Both the position numbers and the translations under genes were made by a program. A stretch of DNA of 64,000 bases from NCBI GenBank assembly GCA_964575845.1, contig CAZNSX010000001.1:248001-312000 (forward strand), read 5' to 3'. Below, piece by piece: positions 1 to 8,544 of this stretch (positions are counted from its first letter, which is position 1; the number at the start of each line of letters is the position of its first letter). The notes beneath the pieces were generated by a model. It ran no database searches, was not told the DNA's origin, and worked only from the letters and a program-made list of their open reading frames with translations. This stretch comes from CAZNSX01 sp964575845 (GTDB lineage: Bacteria; UBA8248; CAZNSX01).

Positions 1-2
1 GC

Positions 3-77
3 CAGATAGAGAAGAAGGCAAAGCGTCGGTTGAGGGTCTGGGCCAAGACCAAGGCTCTCAGGGATTACCTTAACTGA
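3..77 (+). CDS. C-terminal end of an unidentified protein (partial)
   Basis: An open frame runs from the left edge to a TGA at 75-77, giving a 24-residue very basic tail that ends KALRDYLN. It stops 12 bases before pgsA and so is probably the last part of the preceding gene in the same operon. The tail is too short and too generic to name a family. The high Lys/Arg content and codon use resemble those of the neighbours, but the frame is short enough that chance cannot be excluded. Confidence 0.4.
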   Translation, partial: QIEKKAKRRLRVWAKTKALRDYLN

Positions 78-89
78 GCTGAGAACCCT

Positions 90-653
90 ATGTTTGAAGC
101 CATCAAGCTGCCCCTGAAGCTCTCAAAGCTCAATATCGCCACAAAGCTCACCCTACTCAGGATCTTCCTTGCGCCCGTGCTCCTAGTGGTGCTCCTTTCT
201 ACTTATACGGGAGAATCTCTTCTGGCGGCCCTCATTTTTGGCCTGGCCTCCCTCACGGATTGGCTCGACGGCCACTTGGCCCGGCGGCGAGGGGAGATAA
301 CATCGTTGGGGAAGCTCCTGGACCCGCTGGCTGACAAGCTTCTGGCCCTGGCAGCCCTCCTTCCGCTGGTGGCTGTGGGCCGGGTGCCCGCCTGGATGGT
401 GGCTGTACTTCTGGGCCGGGACCTGCTCGTGACTGGACTCCGGACGCTCGGGGCCTCCCGCGGATTCATTTTTTCATCCAGCTTCCTGGCCAAGCTCAAG
501 ACAAGCCTCCTGGTGGTGGCCATTATTCTCCTTCTCTGGAACTTCCTCCCGACGGTGGGCATGGCCGCGCTCTGGGTGGCGATGTTCCTTTCGGTTGCTT
601 CCTGCATCGGTTACTTTCACCAGTTCTGGTTCCAGACGGCCCAGCGGCCCTGA
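90..653 (+). CDS. pgsA: CDP-diacylglycerol--glycerol-3-phosphate 3-phosphatidyltransferase
   Basis: This is a membrane enzyme of 187 residues that transfers a phosphatidyl group from CDP-diacylglycerol to glycerol-3-phosphate, the committed step to phosphatidylglycerol. The CDP-alcohol phosphotransferase signature is complete near residues 56-85: DGHLAR, then a spaced Gly, then DPLADK, which supplies the metal-binding aspartates. Several hydrophobic helices follow, as usual for the family, and the length is normal. The start is the first ATG; a later start near TKLTLLRI would match the usual family N-terminus and is possible. It lies 16 bases upstream of plsY, so the two phospholipid genes probably share a transcript. 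Confidence 0.93.
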   Translation: MFEAIKLPLKLSKLNIATKLTLLRIFLAPVLLVVLLSTYTGESLLAALIFGLASLTDWLDGHLARRRGEITSLGKLLDPLADKLLALAALLPLVAVGRVPAWMVAVLLGRDLLVTGLRTLGASRGFIFSSSFLAKLKTSLLVVAIILLLWNFLPTVGMAALWVAMFLSVASCIGYFHQFWFQTAQRP

Positions 654-669
654 GCTTCGGGGAGGGCTC

Positions 670-1290
670 ATGGCGATGACGGCAGTGCTCCTCGTGGCCG
701 CGGCCTACGGTGTGGGGTCAGTGCCATTCGGGCTGCTTCTGGCCAGGGCCTGGGGCGGCGGGGACATCCGCCAGAGGGGGAGCGGAAACATAGGCGCCAC
801 CAATGTGCTGCGGACGGTTGGAAAGAAGGCGGGGGCCCTCACTCTGGCGGCCGACACTCTGAAGGGGCTTGTCCTTGTTCTGGTGGTAAGGGCGGCGCTG
901 GAGGGGGCTGGCATCCGTGGAGAGGGAGAGACCATACTCCTGGCCCTTGTGGCTTTGGGGGTGGTGCTAGGCCATATGTTCAGTCTCTTCACGGGTTTCC
1001 AGGGGGGTAAGGGGGTGGCCACCTCACTGGGTGCCTTCCTCGCTCTCATGCCCCTGGCGTGTCTCGTGGCCGCCGCTGTGTGGTTCCTCCTGGTTGGCCT
1101 ATCCAGGAGGGTCTCCCTCGGCTCCATGGGAGGCGCGGCCGCCCTCGCCGTGGCCGGAGCCGCAGCCGGATATCCTGCGCCTTACGGCATAGTCTCCGCC
1201 CTCGTTGGAGCCCTCATCATCCTCCGGCACAAGACCAATATAGAGCGCCTCCTCTCTGGCCAGGAGCCCAAGCTGGGCCAGCGGGCCTGA
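670..1290 (+). CDS. plsY: Glycerol-3-phosphate acyltransferase PlsY
   Basis: PlsY transfers an acyl group from acyl-phosphate to glycerol-3-phosphate, the first acylation of bacterial phospholipid synthesis. The 206-residue protein is strongly hydrophobic. It shows the conserved family blocks: GSVPFG near the N-terminus, GSGNIGATNVLR in the first cytosolic loop (catalytic and phosphate-binding), and GHMFSLFTGFQGGKGVATSLG in the middle. I chose the ATG at 670 because a GGAGGG ribosome site sits just before it; a longer frame opens at 595 inside pgsA but adds a non-conserved tail. It follows pgsA directly, as in many bacteria. Confidence 0.93.
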   Translation: MAMTAVLLVAAAYGVGSVPFGLLLARAWGGGDIRQRGSGNIGATNVLRTVGKKAGALTLAADTLKGLVLVLVVRAALEGAGIRGEGETILLALVALGVVLGHMFSLFTGFQGGKGVATSLGAFLALMPLACLVAAAVWFLLVGLSRRVSLGSMGGAAALAVAGAAAGYPAPYGIVSALVGALIILRHKTNIERLLSGQEPKLGQRA

Positions 1291-1374
1291 AAGGGCTGTA
1301 TCGAGACCGTGATGAGGTGATTTTTTGGTATAACTAAGGATGTTTATGGCTCGCTGTAGGGAGGCTTTGAGGGC

Positions 1375-2145
1375 ATGAAGGTGGTAATCCTTTGCGGAGG
1401 TGCAGGCACGCGCCTCAGGGAGTACACCGAGAGCATCCCCAAACCCATGCTCCATGTGGGCGACAGGCCCATCCTATGGCACATAATGAAGACCTACGCC
1501 CATTACGGCTTCAGGGACTTCATCCTCTGCCTGGGCTACAGAGGACAGGCCATAAAGGACTACTTCGTCCACTATGACGACTGGAAACATCACGACTTCC
1601 GCCTCCGCGGGGGGAGGCTGGAGAACAGCTCGCCCGTGGAGAATGACGTTCACCAATGGTCCATAACCTTTTGCGATACAGGGATTGAGACCAATACGGG
1701 CGGCCGTATTAAGCGGATCGAGAAGTACATTGAGGAGGACTGTTTCTTCGCCACTTATGGCGATGGCCTCTCAGACATCGACATGCGGGAGCTGCTCGCA
1801 TTCCACAGGCGTTCGGGAAAGGTCGCAACCGTCACCTGCGTCAACCCGGGGTTCCATTTCGGCCTCTTCGAGATGGATGCTCAGGGGGAGATAGTCGGAT
1901 TCAGGGAGAAGCCGACTCTCCGCCACTGGGTCAATGGGGGCTTTTTCGTTTTCGGTCGGGCCGTATTCGACTACTTGGAGCCCGATAGCGTGCTGGAGCG
2001 GGAGCCCCTGGAGCGGCTGGCCCGAGAAGGCAAGCTGGCCGCCCACAAGTTCACGGGCTTCTGGAAGTGCATGGACACCTACAAGGACCATGAGGAGCTG
2101 AACGCGCTCTGGAAGAGGGGTGACTGCCCATGGAGGGTGTGGTGA
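1375..2145 (+). CDS. rfbF: Glucose-1-phosphate cytidylyltransferase
   Basis: The enzyme makes CDP-glucose from CTP and glucose-1-phosphate, the entry step to CDP-linked deoxy sugars of surface polysaccharide. The 256-residue protein has the nucleotidyltransferase signature GGAGTRLREYTESIPKPM at residues 6-23, a metal-binding YGDGLSDID near residue 130, and the late GFWKCMDTYKD block typical of RfbF. Length is normal. Its end overlaps the start of the CDP-glucose dehydratase by 16 bases, so translation is probably coupled. Gene order rfbF-rfbG is the usual one, but rfbH (the next enzyme of the 3,6-dideoxyhexose route) is absent. Confidence 0.93.
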   Translation: MKVVILCGGAGTRLREYTESIPKPMLHVGDRPILWHIMKTYAHYGFRDFILCLGYRGQAIKDYFVHYDDWKHHDFRLRGGRLENSSPVENDVHQWSITFCDTGIETNTGGRIKRIEKYIEEDCFFATYGDGLSDIDMRELLAFHRRSGKVATVTCVNPGFHFGLFEMDAQGEIVGFREKPTLRHWVNGGFFVFGRAVFDYLEPDSVLEREPLERLAREGKLAAHKFTGFWKCMDTYKDHEELNALWKRGDCPWRVW

Positions 2146-3146
2146 ACTCGGAGGCCGAGCCGTCCTTCTGGAGGGGACGAAGGGTTTTCATCACAGGGTG
2201 CACCGGCTTCGTGGGCTCTTGGCTCACGTTTGCCCTTTTGGAAGGCGGGGCCCAGGTAGTGGGCCTGGTGAGAGACCTGGCCCACCCCTCGCTTCTCCGC
2301 ATGGAGGGGAAGCTGGAACTGGTGACGGCTGTGCTGGGCTCGGTAGAGGACTTCCCTCTCCTGGAGCGGGTGCTGAACGAGTACGAGATTGATAGCTGCT
2401 TCCACCTGGCAGCCCAGTCCATCGTGGGCGCTGCGCACCGCTCTCCCCTTTCCACCTTCAGGAGCAATATCGAGGGGACCTGGAACCTGCTTGAGGCCTG
2501 CCGCACGGCCCCCGGGCTGGAGCGCGTGGTGGTGGCCTCGAGCGATAAGGCTTACGGCAGCCACGAGACCCTTCCCTACCGGGAGGACTTTGAGCTCCGC
2601 GGCCGACACCCTTACGACGCGTCGAAATCCTGCGCAGACCTCTTGGCCCAGACCTATTACCACACCTACGGCCTGCTCCTTGCCGTCGCGCGCTGCGGCA
2701 ACATCTTCGGCGGCGGGGACTTCAACTTCAGCCGGATCGTGCCCGAGACCATGCGGGCAATCATCCAGGGGAGGCCGCCTGTGCTCCGCTCCGATGGCAC
2801 CTTCATCCGGGATTACTTTTACGTTAAGGATGCCGTCCGCTCTTATCTCCTCCTGGCTCAGGCACTCGACCGGGAGGGGGTGAGGGGCGAGGCGTTTAAC
2901 TTCGGGAGCGAGGAGCCGGTGAGCGTGCTGGAGCTGGTCCAAAGGATAACCGCGGTGGCCGGCGTGCCTCACCTGAAACCGGAGGTCCTTGCCGAGGCCA
3001 AGGCGGAGATCAAGGAACAGTATCTCGCCTGCGAAAAAGCCAGGGAGCGCTTAGGCTGGAAGCCCGCATGGGGCCTGGATGAAGGGCTCAGGGAATCCTA
3101 CGAATGGTACAAGGCCTTCTTCGGAAAGGGTAGCCTCAAGGGATGA
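2130..3146 (+). CDS. rfbG: CDP-glucose 4,6-dehydratase
   Basis: This short-chain dehydrogenase converts CDP-glucose to CDP-4-keto-6-deoxyglucose using bound NAD. The 338-residue protein has a Rossmann motif TGCTGFVGSWL near residues 21-31, HLAAQSIVG, and the YxxxK catalytic pair in HPYDASKSCAD around residue 165, after the expected SSDKAYG segment. It starts inside rfbF (ATG at 2130) and overlaps the next gene by 4 bases (ATGA type). The likely product sugar is a 6-deoxyhexose, but no later-acting enzyme lies here, so the final sugar cannot be told. Confidence 0.92.
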   Translation: MEGVVNSEAEPSFWRGRRVFITGCTGFVGSWLTFALLEGGAQVVGLVRDLAHPSLLRMEGKLELVTAVLGSVEDFPLLERVLNEYEIDSCFHLAAQSIVGAAHRSPLSTFRSNIEGTWNLLEACRTAPGLERVVVASSDKAYGSHETLPYREDFELRGRHPYDASKSCADLLAQTYYHTYGLLLAVARCGNIFGGGDFNFSRIVPETMRAIIQGRPPVLRSDGTFIRDYFYVKDAVRSYLLLAQALDREGVRGEAFNFGSEEPVSVLELVQRITAVAGVPHLKPEVLAEAKAEIKEQYLACEKARERLGWKPAWGLDEGLRESYEWYKAFFGKGSLKG

Positions 3147-3814
3147 GGGCTGTCGTCTGCCTCCCCACCCGGAACGAGCGCGAGAGCATAGAGGGTATGG
3201 TCGAAGCTGTTCGGGCCTTGGGGCTGGACCTTTTCATCAGCGACGAGAACTCCACGGACGGCACTCTTGCGATAGCGCGGCGCCTCGGCGTCCCCGCTCA
3301 TCAGCGCAATGGCTCGGGAAAGGGAAAAGGGATCCAGAAGGCTCTCGAGGTGGCCGTGAGGGAAGGCTATGAGGTTATCGTCCTCATCGATTGCGATCAC
3401 TCCTATCCTGTGGACCGTATTCCAGAGCTCATCGCATACATGAGGAACTACGACATGGTGGTCGGCTCCCGGCGCATGGGCGACATCCCCCTCTCGCACC
3501 GCCTGGTCAACATCCTCCACACACAAAGCATAAACCTCCTTTTCGGAAGCCGCCTGAAAGACATAAACTCCGGTCTCCGAGCGCTTCGGGTTGAGAAGTT
3601 TGCGGGCGGGGTGACGGCGGCAGGGTTCGACGTGGAAGCGCAGCTCACCTGCCTCGCCCTGCGGCAGGGCCTCAGGGTGAAGGAGGTGCCCGTGTGGTAC
3701 CGAAGGCGCCGGGGAGAGTCCAAGATAAGGGCTTGGGATACCTGGGTCATCCTCAGGCGAATTATCTCGGAAAGACTGCGCAGAAAGCCCCTTGAGACCC
3801 TTTTTGAGAGCTAG
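3143..3814 (+). CDS. Family 2 glycosyltransferase (polyprenyl-phosphate sugar transferase-like)
   Basis: The 223-residue protein is a GT-A fold glycosyltransferase of the dolichyl-phosphate mannose synthase type. It opens with the nucleotide-sugar binding strand and TRNERESIEGMVEAV, has SDENSTDGTLAIARRLG, and the metal-binding LIDCDHSYP near residue 80 (the Asp-Cys-Asp takes the role of the usual DxD). The segment SRRMGDIPLSHRLVN matches the acceptor-side loop of this family. No membrane helices follow, so it is the short soluble form. It overlaps rfbG by 4 bases and probably moves a sugar to a lipid carrier in the same pathway; donor and acceptor are unknown. Confidence 0.85.
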   Translation: MRAVVCLPTRNERESIEGMVEAVRALGLDLFISDENSTDGTLAIARRLGVPAHQRNGSGKGKGIQKALEVAVREGYEVIVLIDCDHSYPVDRIPELIAYMRNYDMVVGSRRMGDIPLSHRLVNILHTQSINLLFGSRLKDINSGLRALRVEKFAGGVTAAGFDVEAQLTCLALRQGLRVKEVPVWYRRRRGESKIRAWDTWVILRRIISERLRRKPLETLFES

Positions 3815-4296
3815 GACCCTGAGCGCTTTCCCAGGCTTTTCACTTTGAAGCCGCCGCCCAGGAGTCTCACCTCATAGAGCTCATCAAAGCCCTCCTCAAA
3901 GGAGGGGGGCTCAAGGATTGAGAAGGTTGAATGAATGGCCACCTCGGGCACTCTTTCCCCTGTGCGCCGGGTCCGGTTCCGCTGGAGGCATTCCTCCCTT
4001 CCCTCGGCAAGGAAATAGCCGAGAACGCGGGCCTCTGACTCAGCCGCCAGCCTGAAGTAAGCGAGCCTGCTCTCCCGGCTTGGGTTTGTATTGTCAACCA
4101 CAGTGGGCCTCCCGGCCGCGAGGCTCTCCCTTATTAGGTTCTGCTCCTTATGCCTCTTATTCTTCTTTCTTCCGAACCTGTCCAGGGAAACATGGGCGTG
4201 GCTTCGGGAGAATCTCTCGAGGTAGAAACTCGTTTTCCCGGAGGCCTGAGGGCCGATGAGCAGAACCAGCTCCTTCTCCCCCTTCTCCTCGGACAA
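3811..4296 (-). CDS. P-loop kinase of the predicted-kinase / polynucleotide kinase-like type
   Basis: The 161-residue protein has a Walker A motif GPQASGKTS near residues 14-22 and a later TVVDNTNPSRESR segment, as in small AAA_33 predicted kinases and the kinase domain of polynucleotide 3'-phosphatase/5'-kinases. A basic lid FLAEGREECLQRNRTR follows, with arginines suited to phosphate handling. No phosphatase domain is present. It is convergent with the glycosyltransferase gene and overlaps its last 4 bases. The substrate is unknown; nucleic-acid ends or a small metabolite are both possible. Confidence 0.7.
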   Translation of the reverse strand: MSEEKGEKELVLLIGPQASGKTSFYLERFSRSHAHVSLDRFGRKKNKRHKEQNLIRESLAAGRPTVVDNTNPSRESRLAYFRLAAESEARVLGYFLAEGREECLQRNRTRRTGERVPEVAIHSTFSILEPPSFEEGFDELYEVRLLGGGFKVKSLGKRSGS

Positions 4297-4366
4297 GAGA
4301 AGCTCATTCTCCTCTCAGGTTATAGGAAAAAAGGAAATCGGTAACCCTGCGGTGGGATTGCCTCCG

Positions 4367-4404
4367 CTCCTGAGCCACTTCTTCAAGGCGCAGTGGCTCA
4401 GGAG
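4367..4404 (-). terminator. 13-bp perfect hairpin at the end of the DUF1847 gene
   Basis: Bases 4367-4379 and 4392-4404 are perfect 13-base complements around a 12-base loop. The hairpin covers the stop codon of the minus-strand gene that ends at 4398. No T-run follows, so it is a termination or 3'-end stabilising structure rather than a textbook intrinsic terminator. Confidence 0.55.
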
Positions 4405-5093
4405 TATGCGCTGTCTTTACCTTTCACTTTTGGATGATGCGGGGCCTCAGCCTTCAGGGTGAGCTTCTCCCTGAAATAGCTCCTGAAAAGATGGAGGGCG
4501 GTCACAGGGTTATGGCCGAGAAGGCGGTCCTTCACGACCAGGGTTGTGGTGTCGGCCTTGGAGGCCCGCTGAAAAAGGATGTCGTGGCCGAGGCAAAGGC
4601 CCAAGATTATGTTAAGCTCCGTGCCCTCCCGGTTCAGCACCTCGGCCTGTGCAAGCGGGCTGCACATGATATCCGAGCGCCCTTCCTTCAGCTCCAGGCC
4701 GTAAGCCTCGCGGGGAACTTCCCCCACCATGCAGCACACCGAGGCCACCTGAAAGCCGTTCTCCTTGAGAACCTCCGCCAGAAGCTTCCCCTCCTCCCTG
4801 AGGCCCACGCAAAAGGCTAGGCCGAGCTTCTCGATCCCCAGAAGGCGCGCGAACTCCATCACCTCTCGCACCCTGGGCCACTCGCCATAACCCGCATTAA
4901 CCACCTCATCGCAGGCCCAACTTATCCGACTGTAGTCATCCCGGGCCTCATGCTCGGCTACCGTCTCGCCAATGGCCCCAGCATAGTTAACTGTGGGGCA
5001 GAAGTCAGGGCGGCGCGCCCTTTGATTTCCCCGCCTGTGGTCGCAGCGGAAAACAGGACACTTAGCGCATTCAGGAATCTCGCTTTCACCCAT
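4398..5093 (-). CDS. DUF1847 family cysteine-rich protein
   Basis: The 231-residue protein matches the DUF1847 pattern I know: an N-terminal cysteine cluster CAKCPVFRCDH with a further Cys in RPDFCP, a central Rossmann-like region EFARLLGIEKLGLAFCVGL, CCMVGE, a late LGLCLGHDILF, and conserved cysteines in MCSPLAQAEVL. The cysteines probably bind a metal or an iron-sulfur cluster; no biochemical role is established to my knowledge. Family members are typical of anaerobes. It stands alone on the minus strand upstream of the small kinase. Confidence 0.8.
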   Translation of the reverse strand: MGESEIPECAKCPVFRCDHRRGNQRARRPDFCPTVNYAGAIGETVAEHEARDDYSRISWACDEVVNAGYGEWPRVREVMEFARLLGIEKLGLAFCVGLREEGKLLAEVLKENGFQVASVCCMVGEVPREAYGLELKEGRSDIMCSPLAQAEVLNREGTELNIILGLCLGHDILFQRASKADTTTLVVKDRLLGHNPVTALHLFRSYFREKLTLKAEAPHHPKVKGKDSAYS

Positions 5094-5746
5094 TTGGTAA
5101 GCTCTCCAATATCTTGTGGAATAAAATGGCTCAAAGGGAGAGCCTCGGAGCCCGTTCCCTCACCCACTATCCCGGCTGCTCTCTTCTCTTTTCCCCTTGA
5201 GGAACCCGGCCCAGGGGCGCTAGAGCATGAGGCTTCATCCGAAAGGAGAAGCCCTCTTCCTAATATTTATACCACCCAACCGAGGAATCATCAAAGGGAA
5301 ATGCTCTTGCGCCCCTCTTGCGTAAACTCGAGGCCGGGTTCCTGCGCGAGCTCTTCGGATGAATATATTTGACAAAGACTGAACCCTTTGGCAGAATCGC
5401 AATGCCTTCCAGAAGGCGGGTCGAAGGGGAGAGGCCCTTTCCCTGGGTTCCAATCTTTCCGAAGTAAGGATTCATTCTTTGGCCGGGCTTTAAGCTTGGC
5501 CCAAGACCTTTCCCTTGGGCTTTCGGTGCGGCACTTGCGGATATTTTCCTTTCCTGAATCCAGGAGCCTCGGGACCAGGTTGACCTCTGCCACATCTGCA
5601 TGGACATGCTTCTCTTTTGGGCCACGGAGGCTCACGATAAGGGCCTGATAAGCCAAGAAGATAGGGACGGGTATCCCTGCGTGGGAGAAGCTCCCTGAGC
5701 CCGCTGTTCCGGGCTGCTCTCAGGGCGACCGAGGGAGGACCTCCAG
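5094..5746. other. Long non-coding stretch and leader before the hydantoinase gene
   Basis: No convincing gene lies here. Several short frames overlap one another on both strands, but none shows a family motif or a good ribosome site. The stretch holds a promoter-like element at 5369-5397 facing the hydantoinase gene, which would leave an untranslated leader of about 340 bases. I could not recognise a known riboswitch in that leader. Confidence 0.5.
5369..5397 (+). promoter_or_regulatory. Sigma-70-like promoter upstream of the hydantoinase operon
   Basis: TTGACA at 5369-5374, a 17-base spacer, then CAGAAT at 5392-5397. The -35 box is perfect and the -10 box matches 4 of 6 positions. It faces the genes starting at 5747. 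Confidence 0.5.
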
Positions 5747-7132
5747 ATGAAGGTGGATTGCGTTGTCAAAGGGGGCAAGGTGGTCACCCCCATGGGTGTC
5801 ATCATGGGAGGGGTGGCCATAAGCGGGGGAAGTATTGCAGCGGTGGGCCAGGACGGGCTCCTGCCCGAAGGGCGTCGGGTCATAGATGCCGGTGGGAAAT
5901 TCGTGATGCCGGGTTTCATCGACATGCACTCCCATCTGGGGGCGGGAGGCCCCATGGCGCGCATCGAGACCGATTTCATCTCCGAAACCGAGGCCGCAGT
6001 CCACGGGGGAGTGACCTCTTTCCGCTCAATGGTCGCCTCCATGGACCCGTATCTCCCCCAGATAGACGAGATAATCGGCTGGGGCGAGAAGAACTCCCTC
6101 GTGGATTTCAGCTTCCACGCGGCCATCGAGGTGGAGGAGCATTTCGAGGAGCTTGATGCTCTCTGCGATAAGGGCATCGGCGGCTTCAAGATGTTCTACA
6201 CCGCCTACAAAGGGGAGGAGGGGAGAAAGCTGGGGCAGCTCGGGTGCGATGACGGGATGGTCCTGAGAGGTTGCGAGTTCCTGGCTAGGCGCGGATATCC
6301 CGCTCTCATCACCTTTCACTGCGAGGAGCAGGACATCATGGACCTCCTCCAGCCCAGGGTTCAGGGCGAGGGGAGGGGAGACCTCGCCGCCTGGACCGAC
6401 GCCCGTCCCGATTTCATCGAGCCCATGAGCATCGACTCAGCCGCCTGGATAGCCCAGGCCACGGGAGCCAGGATCCACATCGCCCATGTCTCCACGTCCG
6501 AGGGGGCTGAGCGCGTCGCCTACTGGAAGGGCAGGGGAATCCAGATATATGGTGAGACCTGCCCCCAGTACCTGGTGCTGACCAAGCGTGATGAGGGCCT
6601 GGTGCCATGGGGAAAGATAAACCCGCCACTCAGGGACGCTGAAGATAATGTTCGTCTCTGGGCCGCGCTCAGGGAGGGGACCATCGAGACCATGGGCACC
6701 GACAACTGCCCCTATACTCGGGCTGAGAAGGAGCAGGGAGGAGACCTCTGGTCGGCCCTTCCCGGCTATGCCAACGGATGGGAGAGCTGGCTCCCCCTTA
6801 TGATGACAGAGGGTGTTCTCAAGGGGAGGCTAACCATAGAGCAGATGGTGAAGGTTTGCTCTGAGGGCACGGCCCGCCTCATGGGCACCTATCCCAGGAA
6901 GGGGGCTATCATTCCGGGAGCCGATGCCGACCTTGTGCTTGTGGACCCCGAGAGGCAAGGGGTCATCAGCGGGAAGAACCTTCACTCCCGGGCCAAAGAG
7001 TGGTGCGTGTATGAGGGAAGGAAAGTGCGAGGGCTTCCCGTGCTCACCATGGTCCGGGGAGAGGTGGTCATGGAAGAAGGGGAGACGGTGGGAAAGCACG
7101 GCCACGGCAGGTTCGTCCCCTGTGGCCCCTAG
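5747..7132 (+). CDS. Dihydropyrimidinase / hydantoinase family amidohydrolase
   Basis: This cyclic amidohydrolase opens the ring of hydantoins or dihydropyrimidines. The 461-residue protein has the family metal ligands: HSH in GFIDMHSHLG near residue 64, a Lys in GIGGFKMFYTAYKG that would be carbamylated, FHCEE, IHIAHVS, and the Asp in METMGTDNCPYTRAEKE. These make a binuclear zinc site. Length is that of D-hydantoinase. It is followed after 20 bases by an Asp/Glu racemase-family gene, a pairing common in hydantoin utilisation, although no carbamoylase is present. A PreA-like dehydrogenase at 40137 could belong to the same reductive pyrimidine route, but it is far away. Confidence 0.85.
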   Translation: MKVDCVVKGGKVVTPMGVIMGGVAISGGSIAAVGQDGLLPEGRRVIDAGGKFVMPGFIDMHSHLGAGGPMARIETDFISETEAAVHGGVTSFRSMVASMDPYLPQIDEIIGWGEKNSLVDFSFHAAIEVEEHFEELDALCDKGIGGFKMFYTAYKGEEGRKLGQLGCDDGMVLRGCEFLARRGYPALITFHCEEQDIMDLLQPRVQGEGRGDLAAWTDARPDFIEPMSIDSAAWIAQATGARIHIAHVSTSEGAERVAYWKGRGIQIYGETCPQYLVLTKRDEGLVPWGKINPPLRDAEDNVRLWAALREGTIETMGTDNCPYTRAEKEQGGDLWSALPGYANGWESWLPLMMTEGVLKGRLTIEQMVKVCSEGTARLMGTYPRKGAIIPGADADLVLVDPERQGVISGKNLHSRAKEWCVYEGRKVRGLPVLTMVRGEVVMEEGETVGKHGHGRFVPCGP

Positions 7133-7152
7133 CATACAGGGAGGGGAGGTAC

Positions 7153-7968
7153 GTGAAGCTAGCATGGATAAACCTTCTTCCCCGGGAGACAGAACCCCAT
7201 ATCGGGAAGGACCTATCTCCCGTCTGGGAGGGCTTTGAGAAATACTTCAAGAAGGTTACATCCCGCCGAAAAGACGTCCAGGTAGAGCTCTGCTTTCCAG
7301 AGCGCTCTACCTGGACGGTCCACTACCCCTACATAGAGTTTCTCAATAACCGCTGGTTTGTGGAGAGGGCTTTTGGGGCGGTTAAGGAAGGGGCGGATGC
7401 CGTGGTGGTGGGCGCGGCCACGGACACGGGGCTGCAATACCTGAGGGAGGCCCTCAAGGTTCCGGTTGTGGGCATCTCTGAATCCGCCTTCCTCCTGGCC
7501 TGCACGCTTGGGAGCCGTTTTGCGGGAATCACCGTCTTCCGCCGGCTCATTCCGCCCAAGGAGCGAAACATAAGGGCCTATGGCCTTGAGGCGCGGGCCA
7601 TTGCCCGGGAGCCCATCCGGAGCTGCGAGCTCACCTTTGATGACGTGGCGGGTCTCTTTGATGAGAAAGTGGTGAAGGGGTCGATCATCCCAAAATTTGA
7701 GGCCGTGGCCAAGGCCTGCATAGAGGATGGCGCGGAGGTCGTGATCTGCGACGACGCCTGGCTCGCGCCCTCCCTCGTTCTCTTTGATTACACTAAAGTG
7801 CCGGGCACAGAGGTGCCCGTACTCGATGCAGCAGGGGTGGCCATAAAGTTCGCCGAAATCCTCTGCGACCTGAGGGCACTTGAGGGCCTTGAGACGAGCC
7901 GCGCCCTCACTTACTCTTGCGCCACCGAGGAGGAACTTGAGAGAGCGAGGAAGATCTACCTGAGCTGA
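7153..7968 (+). CDS. Asp/Glu/hydantoin racemase superfamily protein with a single catalytic-type Cys
   Basis: The 271-residue protein has the duplicated alpha/beta fold pattern of the Asp/Glu racemase superfamily. The second catalytic cysteine is present (Cys199 in VVICDDAW). At the position of the first cysteine the sequence reads VVVGAATDTG (residues 84-93), so Ala replaces Cys. Two-Cys members are racemases; one-Cys members include decarboxylases such as arylmalonate decarboxylase. It may therefore not be a racemase. The start is GTG, chosen because GAGGGGAGG precedes it. It is probably co-transcribed with the hydantoinase gene. Confidence 0.7.
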   Translation: MKLAWINLLPRETEPHIGKDLSPVWEGFEKYFKKVTSRRKDVQVELCFPERSTWTVHYPYIEFLNNRWFVERAFGAVKEGADAVVVGAATDTGLQYLREALKVPVVGISESAFLLACTLGSRFAGITVFRRLIPPKERNIRAYGLEARAIAREPIRSCELTFDDVAGLFDEKVVKGSIIPKFEAVAKACIEDGAEVVICDDAWLAPSLVLFDYTKVPGTEVPVLDAAGVAIKFAEILCDLRALEGLETSRALTYSCATEEELERARKIYLS

Positions 7969-8544
7969 TGCCTGAAGCCTGGCGACGAGGCCGAGTCGCG
8001 AAAGTCGCCACAGAGCGAACTAGCATCTCGCGCCCGGCCTTTTCATTTCGCCCTCTCCCTGAGGCCGTTGGTTTCTGAGGTTTCCTGGCAGGAGAGATGG
8101 CTTCGAGAAATTTTTTTCGAAATCCAAAAAATACTTGACATTCAGGCCTTAGAGATATTAGAAAGCATTATCTCCTTTCCGGGGGTTAAGGGCCAACTAA
8201 TAAGTATCTTCCTCGGCAAACATAAAAAGCTCCCTTAACTCGTCAATCATAGGGGTGCGGGGTTTTCGGGGCCTCTTTTTTTCTGAGTTCCTGTGACCCC
8301 ATGCTTCCCTTGATTTGCTCGCGGTGGCAGGGAAAGAGCGCGGGCTCGCTCGAGAACGAGACGGTCGCGAGAGGGCTTTCATCCCCTCGATGAAGGGAAA
8401 TCCTGAAACGGCATGTCCCCCTCCGGAGGTCAACGCTCACGTGATCCCATTGTCCTTGATATGAAGAACATTGAGGAGGTCATGCACGGCAAAAAGGAAG
8501 CCGCGGCCTGGAAGGGCCGTGGAAACAAGGGGGACCGGAGCGCG
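7969..8544. other. Intergenic stretch before the Rrf2 regulator gene
   Basis: This stretch holds a possible hairpin just after the racemase-family gene (GGCGAC and GTCGCC arms near 7981-8010), an A+T-rich segment with a TTGACA at 8135, and an open frame from 8413 that extends the regulator N-terminus with no recognisable domain. A minus-strand frame at 8197-8433 has no motif and looks spurious. Confidence 0.45.
8135..8163 (+). promoter_or_regulatory. Promoter-like element upstream of the Rrf2 regulator
   Basis: A perfect TTGACA at 8135-8140 is followed by TATTAG (15-base spacing) or TTAGAA (17-base spacing). The -10 is weak, as expected for a regulated or autoregulated promoter. The first ten bases, TTGACATTCA, recur in the promoter at 25767. 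Confidence 0.35.

Noticed and set aside
5235..5656. Overlapping open frames on both strands before the hydantoinase gene
   Set aside because: Three minus-strand frames and one plus-strand frame overlap one another; none has a motif or a ribosome site.
8197..8433. A 78-codon minus-strand frame before the Rrf2 gene
   Set aside because: No motif, low-complexity basic composition and no ribosome site.
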